Below are positions 1 through 5,691 of a stretch of 5,780 nt of DNA, piece by piece. This stretch comes from Planctomycetota bacterium (lineage in GTDB: Bacteria; Planctomycetota; Phycisphaerae; Phycisphaerales; SM1A02). Under the pieces are notes generated by a model. It did no database searches, was not told where the DNA came from, and saw only the letters and a program-made list of their open reading frames with translations. The stretch spans positions 1 to 5,780 of the forward strand of contig RFQW01000126.1 in the NCBI GenBank assembly GCA_009924765.1, in the 5' to 3' direction. Made by a program: the position numbers and the translations under genes. The first letter of the stretch is position 1. Each line of letters starts with the position of its first letter.

Positions 1-1047
1 GGTGAGTTCGGCCAGCTGCGCGCGATCGGTGGCGTCGGCCAGGCCGCCCGGACGCAGACCGTCGCCGATCGAGAAGGTGACATCGTGGCGACGCATCAGT
101 CGGCAGATGTCCTCCCATGCCTCGTACATCGGGTTCTGCTTGTTGTGCACCAGCATCCACTTGGCGAGCAGGCTGCCGCCGCGACTCACGATGCCGATGA
201 GGCGATCCTTGATGAAGGGCAGGTGTTCGCGCAGCACGCCCGCGTGGATGGTGAAGTAGTCCACGCCCTGCTTCGCCTGATGCTCGAGCGTGTCCAGGAT
301 GATGGTGCGATCGAGGTCCTCGATCTTGCGGCCGATGATCATGCTGTAGATGGGCACGGTGCCGATGGGCACGGTGCTGTTGCGCACGATCGCATCGCGG
401 CAGGCATCCAGGTCACCGCCGGTGGAGAGGTCCATCACCGTGTCGGCGCCCCACTTCTCCGCCCACTGCAGCTTCTCCACTTCCTCGTTGGTGCCGCTCG
501 ACACGGGACTGGCGCCCATGTTGGCGTTGATCTTGGTCTTGCCGGCGCGGCCAATGGCCATGGGCACCAGCTTGTGCTGCAGGTGATTGCGGTTGGCGGG
601 AATCACCATGCGGCCCGCGGCCACCTCGTCGCGGATCTGCGCGGGCGTGAGGTGCGTCTCGCGCTCGGCCACGCGACGCATCTCGGGCGTGATGGTGCCC
701 AGGCGCGCGTGCTCGAGTTGCGTGATCGGCGTGAAGCCGGCGGGCGCCTCGGCGCGGATGAAGGCGCCCAGGCTGCGGTGGTTGTGACCGGCGCAACCGG
801 TGGCGTGATCGGTGGCGGCGGCAAGCGTCCAACCCTCGGGCAGAAAGTCCCACGCCGTGCGATCGCTCGGCTGCGGCATGCCAGGGGTATCGGGGCTGGC
901 GAAGGCGCGCGGCCCGCCGATGTCGGCGCGCAGCGCGAAGGAGCCTGGCGTGGTGCCCTGGGCGTCGGTGGATGGATTCCAGGCGCCGTGCATGGGCATG
1001 GCGGTGTGGGCGACGATCCCTGATCCATTTTCAGATGACTTGCTCAT
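1..1047 (-). CDS. thiC: Phosphomethylpyrimidine synthase ThiC, N-terminal 349 residues (3' end outside window)
   Basis: ThiC is a radical SAM enzyme that rearranges aminoimidazole ribotide into hydroxymethylpyrimidine phosphate, the pyrimidine half of thiamin, in the cytoplasm. Read on the minus strand from the ATG at 1047, the protein shows the family's signatures in order: [11 protein letters not shown] (120-130), MVIPANRNH (147-155), KINANMG (172-178), [15 protein letters not shown] (200-214), GTVPIY (229-234), [11 protein letters not shown] (261-271), GIVSRGG (285-291) and SIGDGLRPG (326-334). The C-terminal part with the CX2CX4C iron-sulfur motif lies beyond the left edge. The start is set by an AGAAGG box 7 bases upstream and by the TPP riboswitch in the leader. 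The core resembles the short ThiC type: [10 protein letters not shown] runs straight into the core and ADATDRAQ is present. It is preceded by about 105 residues that I do not recognise, including a C-A-G-H-N-H motif at 85-90. Identification is secure; the role of the N-terminal extension is unknown. Confidence 0.97.
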   Translation of the reverse strand, partial: MSKSSENGSGIVAHTAMPMHGAWNPSTDAQGTTPGSFALRADIGGPRAFASPDTPGMPQPSDRTAWDFLPEGWTLAAATDHATGCAGHNHRSLGAFIRAEAPAGFTPITQLEHARLGTITPEMRRVAERETHLTPAQIRDEVAAGRMVIPANRNHLQHKLVPMAIGRAGKTKINANMGASPVSSGTNEEVEKLQWAEKWGADTVMDLSTGGDLDACRDAIVRNSTVPIGTVPIYSMIIGRKIEDLDRTIILDTLEHQAKQGVDYFTIHAGVLREHLPFIKDRLIGIVSRGGSLLAKWMLVHNKQNPMYEAWEDICRLMRRHDVTFSIGDGLRPGGLADATDRAQLAELT

Positions 1048-1054
1048 GGAAATA

Positions 1055-1060
1055 CCTTCT
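1055..1060 (-). promoter_or_regulatory. Ribosome binding site of thiC
   Basis: The minus strand reads AGAAGG, then 7 bases (TATTTCC), then the ATG at 1047. This fixes the thiC start and shows that the unusual N-terminal extension is translated. It is also the likely target if the TPP riboswitch acts on translation. The other genes in the window lack a comparable box. Confidence 0.7.
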
Positions 1061-1093
1061 TGGGTGAACGGTCGTGAGCCGACATGTCCGGCC

Positions 1094-1135
1094 ACGGCAG
1101 GCGCCAAAGGCCGTTTGCAGCGGAAAACCCGCCTG
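1094..1135 (-). other. Hairpins in the thiC leader between aptamer and RBS (candidate expression platform)
   Basis: Two stems can form in the 90 bases between the aptamer and the thiC start. One at 1135-1118 pairs CAG(G)CGG with CCGCTG across a GTTTT loop, with one bulged G. The other at 1114-1094 pairs ACGGC with GCCGT. Neither is followed by a run of U, so they are not intrinsic terminators. A CCUU within the second element could pair with the AAGG of the ribosome binding site for only 4-5 base pairs, a weak anti-Shine-Dalgarno candidate. The switching mechanism cannot be settled by eye. Confidence 0.35.
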
Positions 1136-1137
1136 TT

Positions 1138-1225
1138 GTCGCTTCCCTCCGCCGGTTCGAGCCGGATCAGGTTCACGGGTGCTTCTCAGCGAATGCCCCA
1201 ATTTGGCAAGCGCGCCCCGAGCGAC
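1138..1225 (-). ncRNA. TPP riboswitch (THI element) in the thiC leader
   Basis: The minus strand carries the conserved thi-box landmarks in the right order and spacing. CTGAGA lies at 1189-1184, ACCTGATCCGG at 1172-1162 and GGCGGAGGGAAGC at 1153-1141. The closing helix P1 pairs GTCGCT (1225-1220) with AGCGAC (1143-1138). P2 can form between the GGGG that follows P1 and the ACCC after CTGAGA. A P3 arm (TGCC with GGCA) lies between P2 and CTGAGA, and a P5 stem CCGG-CTCGAA-CCGG follows. TPP binding to this aptamer is known to repress thiamin genes, here thiC directly downstream. No intrinsic terminator with a U-tract follows the aptamer, so translational control is more likely than attenuation; that part is inference. 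Confidence 0.95.
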
Positions 1226-1232
1226 GAACCCC

Positions 1233-1238
1233 ATCATA
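1233..1238 (-). promoter_or_regulatory. -10 box of the thiC promoter
   Basis: The minus strand reads TATGAT at 1238-1233, one mismatch from TATAAT. A start site about 7 bases downstream falls near 1226, which is the first base of riboswitch helix P1, as expected for a promoter that drives a riboswitch leader. No good -35 hexamer is visible 16-18 bases upstream, so the call rests on the -10 box and its position. Confidence 0.55.
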
Positions 1239-1262
1239 GCGTTATCTTTGCGGGCATCCTTT

Positions 1263-1294
1263 CATCATCGATGTTGTTTCGATGTCCGATGATG
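1263..1294. repeat. 8-bp inverted repeat between thiC and the double-Lrp gene
   Basis: CATCATCG at 1263-1270 is mirrored exactly by CGATGATG at 1287-1294, with a 16-base spacer. It lies just upstream of the thiC -10 box and 87 bases before the preferred start of the Lrp-type regulator gene. Lrp/AsnC proteins often bind imperfect dyads near their own promoters, so this is a candidate autoregulatory operator. That is inference from position only, and it could be chance. Confidence 0.35.
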
Positions 1295-1380
1295 GCGGTG
1301 CTTCGGTGAAAACTTGTCGCGAATGGGTGTCCGGGCCCCGAGCTTGCATCAACGAGAACCTGCTCCCCCCGAGACTTTCC

Positions 1381-2382
1381 ATGCCGATCATGAAACAACC
1401 CCCCGAGGCGTTCCCGCAGAACCTGCCACCGCTCGACGAGGCCGATCACAAGATCATCGACCTGCTGCGCGAGGATGGTCGCATGAGTGGGCGCGACATG
1501 GCGCAGCGATCGGGGCTGTCCGAGGCCAACGTGAGCCGCCGCATGGCGCGACTGGTCGAGGAGGGCTCCGTGCGCATTCTTGGCATGGTGCCAGCCGCAT
1601 TGCTCGGCCTGCACATGCGCACGGTGCTGCTGCTGCACTGCAAGGGCGACCCAACCTCCACCGCGGAGCGTCTGGCGAAACTGCGCCATGTGCACTGGTG
1701 CGGTTCCGCCTTCGGCGCATTCGACATCGTGATGTACGCGGTGCTGCGCGACGAGCGCCACCTGATCGACTTCGTGGAGCAGATCTTCGGCAGCGACGCG
1801 AACATCGAGGATCTGGTGATCTGCCCGGTGCTCGAGTACTTCGCGCCCGAATCCGCGCAATCGACCGACGCCGACCACGCGAGCGGCGACGCCCAGCTGC
1901 ACCGGCGCGGTGCGCCGATCGACGATGTGGATCGATCGCTGCTGCGCACGCTGCAGGTGAACGGTCGCGCCAGTTTCGCGGAACTCGCCGAAGCGAGCGG
2001 CATCTCGGCCACCAGCGCCGCTGACCGCTTCCGTCGTCTGCTGGCCGATGGCATCGTGCAGATCCTCACGCTGCCGAGTCCCGCCCGCATCGGCAATCTG
2101 GTGCGCGTGACCGCGTGCATCCGCGTGAAGGGTCCGTTCCGGCGGGTGCTTGAACAGGCCGCGACCATGCAGGGAGCGCTGTGGGCCCGTGCCACCGCAG
2201 GTCCGTTCGGCGTGGTGATGGACTTCGCGTGCCGGGATGAGCAGGCCATGAACGACATGCGTGCACGAATCATGTCGATTCCGGGCGTGAGCGGCGTCAG
2301 CCTGTCGCTGCACCGCAGGCTGCTGCGCGACGACCTGGCGTGGGGTCTCGATGACGCGTCCAAGCCCGCATCGGGCGGCTGA
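1381..2382 (+). CDS. Tandem (double) Lrp/AsnC-family transcriptional regulator
   Basis: This 333-residue protein is about twice the length of a normal Lrp/AsnC regulator and contains two complete modules. Module 1 has a winged helix-turn-helix at about 18-70 (LDEADHKIIDLL, then SGRDMAQRSGLSEANVSRRM) and a RAM-type ligand-sensing domain at about 78-155 (including GAFDIVMYAVLRDE). Module 2 has a second HTH at about 181-232 (IDDVDRSLLRTL, then SFAELAEASGISATSAADRF) and a second RAM-like domain at about 240-312 (including GPFGVVMDFACRDE). Lrp-family proteins bind amino acids or related metabolites through RAM and regulate metabolic genes. Double-Lrp proteins are known in other bacteria, notably actinobacteria. 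The frame extends upstream to an ATG at 1282, but those 33 residues look unlike Lrp; ATG 1381 (or 1390) places the HTH near the N-terminus as usual. Neither start has a clear ribosome binding site. A PLP-dependent dehydratase gene follows 33 bases later, suggesting an amino-acid-responsive pair. Confidence 0.88.
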   Translation: MPIMKQPPEAFPQNLPPLDEADHKIIDLLREDGRMSGRDMAQRSGLSEANVSRRMARLVEEGSVRILGMVPAALLGLHMRTVLLLHCKGDPTSTAERLAKLRHVHWCGSAFGAFDIVMYAVLRDERHLIDFVEQIFGSDANIEDLVICPVLEYFAPESAQSTDADHASGDAQLHRRGAPIDDVDRSLLRTLQVNGRASFAELAEASGISATSAADRFRRLLADGIVQILTLPSPARIGNLVRVTACIRVKGPFRRVLEQAATMQGALWARATAGPFGVVMDFACRDEQAMNDMRARIMSIPGVSGVSLSLHRRLLRDDLAWGLDDASKPASGG

Positions 2383-2403
2383 ATTCATCGCCCACCGCGC
2401 GGC

Positions 2404-2409
2404 TACCTT
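2404..2409 (+). promoter_or_regulatory. Candidate leaderless -10 box for the dehydratase gene
   Basis: TACCTT fits the TAnnnT pattern and lies exactly 6 bases before the ATG at 2416, so a start site would coincide with the A of the start codon. There is no Shine-Dalgarno sequence. The same arrangement is seen before the ATG at 5651. No convincing -35 box is visible; the corresponding position overlaps the end of the Lrp gene. Co-transcription with the upstream gene remains equally possible. Confidence 0.35.
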
Positions 2410-2415
2410 GCCCGC

Positions 2416-3384
2416 ATGCGCGACATCTCGCTGAACGAGGTCCAGGCCGCCGCGGCACGCATCCAGTCCATGGTGCGGCGAACGCCGCTTCTTGATGGCG
2501 GCGAGCTGTCCCGCGAGGCCGGTGTGACGCTGCGCCTGAAGATGGAATCGATGCAACGCACCGGCAGCTTCAAGTTGCGCGGTGCAAGCAACGCGGTGGC
2601 GCTGCTTGATGCGGCCATGGGCGAACGCGGCGTGGCCACGCACTCGAGCGGCAATCACGCGCTGGCGCTGGCCACCGCTGCGCGCGCCAAGGGCTATCCG
2701 TGCACGGTGGTGATGCCGAGCGATGCACCGCGATCGAAGCGAGAGGCGGTGGCGACGGCCGGTGCGCAGATCGTGCCGTGCGATTGGACCATGCAAGCGC
2801 GCGAAGCGACGCTGGCCGAGGTGGTGGCGCGAACAGGCGCCGCCGTGGTGCCGCCCTTCGACAGCGTGGATGTGGTGAACGGTCAGGGCACCATCGGTCT
2901 CGAGATCGTGCAGGACTGGCCGGATGTGGACGCGATCGTGGCGCCGATCGGCGGCGGGGGCATGATCGGCGGCATCGCGGTGGCGGCCAAGGGACTGAAG
3001 CCGGGCGTGGCGGTGGTGGCCGCGGAGCCGGCGATGGCGGACGACGCCGCTCGCAGCAAGATGTCCGGCGTGCGACAGCCGCCAACCAACGCACCCACGC
3101 TTGCGGATGGATTGCGCGCGGGCATCGGCGCGATCACCCTGCCGCTGCTTCGCGATCATGTGGACAGCGTGATCACCGTCACCGAAGCGGAGATCAGCGA
3201 ATGGATGCGCTTCGCCTTCGAGCGCTTGAAGCTGGTGATCGAGCCCAGCGCAGCCGTGGGCGTGGCGGCCATCCGCTCGCCAGCCTTCAAGGCCATGGCG
3301 AAGCAGGCCGGTTGGCGCAATGTCGCGCTGGTGATCTGCGGCGGCAACGTGGATCTGGATCGGCTGCCGTGGATCAGTCGGTGA
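2416..3384 (+). CDS. PLP-dependent serine/threonine dehydratase, serine racemase-like
   Basis: This 322-residue fold-type II PLP enzyme is full length for the single-domain serine/threonine dehydratase and serine racemase group. The PLP lysine is K53 in TGSFKLRGA. The phosphate and substrate loop is HSSGNHA (76-82); its S78 aligns with the second catalytic base (Ser84) of human serine racemase. A glycine-rich PLP loop GGGG lies at 179-182, and CGGN (308-311) closes the active site. The stretch AEPAMADDA matches the racemase divalent-metal site, with E204, A208 and D210 in place. LADGLR (229-234) and IEPSAAVGVAA (275-285) are also typical. It lacks the C-terminal ACT-like regulatory domain of biosynthetic IlvA, so it is probably a catabolic or racemase-type enzyme that converts serine or threonine to a 2-oxoacid and ammonia, makes D-serine, or acts on hydroxyaspartate. 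Sequence alone does not choose between these. It lies 33 bases downstream of the double-Lrp gene, and its stop overlaps the convergent gene by 11 bases. Confidence 0.92.
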   Translation: MRDISLNEVQAAAARIQSMVRRTPLLDGGELSREAGVTLRLKMESMQRTGSFKLRGASNAVALLDAAMGERGVATHSSGNHALALATAARAKGYPCTVVMPSDAPRSKREAVATAGAQIVPCDWTMQAREATLAEVVARTGAAVVPPFDSVDVVNGQGTIGLEIVQDWPDVDAIVAPIGGGGMIGGIAVAAKGLKPGVAVVAAEPAMADDAARSKMSGVRQPPTNAPTLADGLRAGIGAITLPLLRDHVDSVITVTEAEISEWMRFAFERLKLVIEPSAAVGVAAIRSPAFKAMAKQAGWRNVALVICGGNVDLDRLPWISR

Positions 3385-3607
3385 AGCTGATCAGCACCAG
3401 CGCCACGTCGCCGAAATCCACGATGCCATTGCCGTCCACATCCAGCTGCGGATCGCTGTCGCCCATGCCAAGCAGCACCAGCGCCACGTCACCGAAATCG
3501 ACATGACCGCTGCCATCCACGTCGCCGAAGGGTGACGATGCGCCGGCGTCGGCACGCATCCACCACACGCCGTGGAAGTAGCCGGGCACGCGGACCGGTG
3601 TCCGGGT
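3374..3607 (-). pseudogene. Frame-shifted C-terminal dockerin-like tail of the 3489-5651 gene
   Basis: This frame is open from just after a TGA at 3610-3608 down to the TGA at 3376-3374. It encodes VPGYFHGVWWMRADAG, then two EF-hand-like repeats, GDVDGSGHVDFGDVALVLL and LDVDGNGIVDFGDVALVLI, about 27 residues apart. Tails of this kind end many secreted planctomycete proteins and resemble dockerin calcium-binding repeats. It has no ribosome binding site or plausible start of its own (only a GTG at 3589), and it continues the architecture of the upstream protein, which runs into an arginine-rich out-of-frame tail at exactly this point. It is therefore the true C-terminus of that protein, separated by a 1-base insertion (or 2-base loss) around 3587-3607. 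This could be a real mutation, an assembly error or, less likely, programmed +1 frameshifting. Confidence 0.75.
3392..3501 (-). repeat. Two copies of a 29-bp repeat encoding the dockerin-like motif
   Basis: Positions 3392-3420 and 3473-3501 match at 27 of 29 bases and are offset by 81 bases, or 27 codons. Both encode VDFGDVALVL in the same frame, once in each half of the dockerin-like tail. The near identity at DNA level, beyond what protein conservation needs, points to a recent duplication or gene conversion between the two halves. Confidence 0.7.
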
Positions 3608-5651
3608 TCACCTCGGTGCATGGCTGACCGTAGCGAAGCGTGCGCGTGGCGACCGCCATGCCCACCGTCACGCGGTATTCGCCAGGTTCCAGCGTGCGAT
3701 CGATCGTGGCCTGGCCGCCCGGCGATGCCAGCGCCTCATCGAGCGTGATCAGCGGCCCTTCGCACGGACCCTGTGCCAGCACCAACTGCGCCGGAAAGTC
3801 CGCGTGCAGCTCGATGTGCATCAGACGGCGCTCATCCACCTGCAGCAGATGCGCGTCCACGTCGCGTACGCCATCACCGGTGATCACGCCGCGTCGTGGC
3901 TGGCCGACAACCAGCGGCGCATGCGCGGGGTCACTTCGCCGACCGCATCCCTCGCTGCGCGACTGGAAGCAGGCCTCCCCTTCATCCACCGCATCCGCTG
4001 GTACCGAAAGTGTCGGCGCCACGCCTGCACACACCAGCGGCACCAATTCCACGCACAAAGCGTCCCACACGAAGGTGCAGCTCGGGTCGATGCGACGCAC
4101 CAGTTCGCAGCACTCGGGCGATTCGCAGCCCGGCCCCAGATGCGCAGCCGTGCAATCGCCACGACTGGGGCACACCATGCCGCGGCACTCGGTGGTGGCC
4201 AGATTCACGCAGTCGGCGTCCCATGTCACGCTGCAGCAATCCGGGTTGAAGCCGCACACGGTCTCGCAGCATGGCGTGGTGAAGCAGCCGGGGCCAGCAT
4301 GCACGCCGTTGCAGTCACCGGCAGGCGGACCACACGTGCCGATCAGTCGTGACACAACCTCGTCGCCTGTTGCCAAGGGCTGCGGCTCGGGCGGCTGCAA
4401 TGCGGGTCCCGTGTCGAGCAGGCTCGCAGCCTCGCCCGCACCATCGACCACATCGCCAATCTCTCGCGCGCGCCGCGGCCCACCAGCTTCGGCTTGCAAG
4501 CTGCTTCCACCCGCATTGCGAAGCAGCCGCAGGCGGTGCGACAGGAAGTCGCACACCACCAGATCGAGTCGCCCATCGTGATCGAAGTCGATCGGCACCA
4601 CATGTCGCAGGAAGGTGCCAGTCAGCACCTGCACCGGCGGCGCCAGATCGATGGCTGCTCCGGACGCGCCGCGGTTCTCGAACACGCTGATGCATCCGTC
4701 GTTCACGCTCATGGCGATCACATCCAGATCGCCGTCGCCATCCAGATCGCCCGTGGCCGCGCTCCACGCCGAGCCCAGCGCGATACCGGGAAACCTTGCC
4801 ACATCCAGTGTCGATCCATCCGTCCCGAAGGACCACACGAACAGTGGATTGCCGCGATCGGTCACGATGCCTGGTGCAATCAATTCCTCGCGCCCATCGC
4901 GATTCAGGTCAGCCATGGTTGCCAGCGCGATGCCTGCGGCACTCGTCGATTCCACAGGCACGCTCCACGCACGCTCCGGGCCCATCACGCCACCGCGGTT
5001 CCAGCGCAGATCGATGCGACCGGAACCCCCTGCCAGATCGAGCACGTCACGCGCGCCGTCGCCATCAAGATCGGGCGCAAACACCACGCTTGGTGCAGCT
5101 GTGCCCAGCGTCCAGCGATTGGGCCGGCGCGCGGATCGCGGCGAGAACCGCATGGCACCGTCGTTGTGCATGATCATCACCGCGCCCGAGCCATAGTGCG
5201 CCAGCAGCAGGTCGGGGCGGCCATCCTGATCCGCGTCGAGCACCTGCACACAGCGCGTCTCGCGTTCCAACATGATGCGCTGCGGTTCATCGAACGAACC
5301 ATCACCACGATTGCGAAGCAGCACCACGCCACCCGGCGTGGCACGCGCGGCCAGCGCCACGTCGACATGCCCGTCGCCATCCAGATCGACCGCCACGGCC
5401 CAGTCCGACTGGCATCCAAGTGTCACGATCTCCGGTGCAGCGAACCCGTTCGCAACGCCACGCAGCAGAACCGCCACACCACCCGTGTTGCGTCCCGGCA
5501 CCAGCAGATCCAGCCGTCCGTCATGATTGAAGTCCGCCACCGCGGGCTGCGTCGGGAAGTGGCGGGTCGGGAGTGCGATGTCTATCGGCGGCTCGAACAC
5601 GGGCACGCCAGCCAGCAGCGATGCGACAAGCGTGGCGGCCACCGGGGTCAT
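3489..5651 (-). CDS. Large exported FG-GAP/VCBS repeat protein with Cys-rich repeats and PPC-like domain; C-terminus frameshifted
   Basis: The function is unknown; the architecture is that of a planctomycete secreted or surface protein. Residues 2-17 are hydrophobic and may be a weak, uncharged signal peptide. Seven calcium-loop motifs of the DxDxDGxxD type start near residues 40, 89, 139, 194, 248, 302 and 355, spaced 49-55 apart, as in FG-GAP/VCBS repeats; seven would fit a seven-bladed beta-propeller. A linker follows, then two cysteine-rich repeats (440-489 with 10 Cys, 494-541 with 8 Cys) sharing GDC, AHxGPGC, PxCCE and VWDAxC-like features. A PPC-like beta domain spans about 582-680 (VRDVDAHLLQV, then LEPGEYRVTVG). 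From about residue 688 the frame reads an arginine-rich stretch to the stop at 3489, while the expected dockerin-like tail lies in the other frame down to 3374. The repaired protein would be about 758 residues. The start at 5651 lacks a Shine-Dalgarno but has a TAGAGT box 6 bases upstream. Confidence 0.88.
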   Translation of the reverse strand: MTPVAATLVASLLAGVPVFEPPIDIALPTRHFPTQPAVADFNHDGRLDLLVPGRNTGGVAVLLRGVANGFAAPEIVTLGCQSDWAVAVDLDGDGHVDVALAARATPGGVVLLRNRGDGSFDEPQRIMLERETRCVQVLDADQDGRPDLLLAHYGSGAVMIMHNDGAMRFSPRSARRPNRWTLGTAAPSVVFAPDLDGDGARDVLDLAGGSGRIDLRWNRGGVMGPERAWSVPVESTSAAGIALATMADLNRDGREELIAPGIVTDRGNPLFVWSFGTDGSTLDVARFPGIALGSAWSAATGDLDGDGDLDVIAMSVNDGCISVFENRGASGAAIDLAPPVQVLTGTFLRHVVPIDFDHDGRLDLVVCDFLSHRLRLLRNAGGSSLQAEAGGPRRAREIGDVVDGAGEAASLLDTGPALQPPEPQPLATGDEVVSRLIGTCGPPAGDCNGVHAGPGCFTTPCCETVCGFNPDCCSVTWDADCVNLATTECRGMVCPSRGDCTAAHLGPGCESPECCELVRRIDPSCTFVWDALCVELVPLVCAGVAPTLSVPADAVDEGEACFQSRSEGCGRRSDPAHAPLVVGQPRRGVITGDGVRDVDAHLLQVDERRLMHIELHADFPAQLVLAQGPCEGPLITLDEALASPGGQATIDRTLEPGEYRVTVGMAVATRTLRYGQPCTEVNPDTGPRARLLPRRVVDACRRRRIVTLRRRGWQRSCRFR

Positions 5652-5657
5652 GCGAAC

Positions 5658-5685
5658 ACTCTACCCCCGCATTCGGGAAGAACAA
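5658..5685 (-). promoter_or_regulatory. Candidate leaderless promoter of the FG-GAP protein gene
   Basis: On the minus strand, TTGTTC (5685-5680) serves as a partial -35 (3 of 6 matches to TTGACA). After 16 bases comes TAGAGT (5663-5658), a -10 box of the TAnnnT type. Six bases (GTTCGC) separate it from the ATG at 5651, so transcription would start at the ATG itself. No Shine-Dalgarno sequence is present, which fits a leaderless mRNA. This is a pattern-based call. Confidence 0.45.
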
Positions 5686-5691
5686 GCGATC

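Noticed and set aside
85..1023. 312-codon plus-strand open frame opposite thiC
   Set aside because: It is the antisense shadow of a clearly conserved ThiC sequence; its His/Gly/Ala-rich product has no recognisable domain.
1243..1248. TATCTT as a plus-strand -10 box for the double-Lrp gene
   Set aside because: No supporting -35 box and a long untranslated leader to 1381; a single AT-rich hexamer is too weak to call.
1282..1380. Upstream ATG giving a 33-residue longer double-Lrp protein
   Set aside because: The extra residues do not resemble Lrp N-termini, there is no RBS or TAnnnT box at 1282, and the extension would run through the inverted repeat. ATG 1381 or 1390 fits the family better.
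1234..3159. 641-codon minus-strand open frame opposite the Lrp and dehydratase genes
   Set aside because: Both plus-strand genes show conserved family motifs throughout; the minus product is a His/Arg-rich low-complexity shadow that spans two unrelated genes.
3386..3395. GCTGATCAGC palindrome between the convergent genes, considered as a terminator
   Set aside because: Ten-base perfect palindrome with no loop and no flanking U-tract on either strand; it cannot form a useful terminator hairpin.
5664..5675. CCCG-CGGG mini-hairpin after the rightmost gene end
   Set aside because: Only four base pairs, no U-tract, and it lies in the spacer of the candidate promoter.
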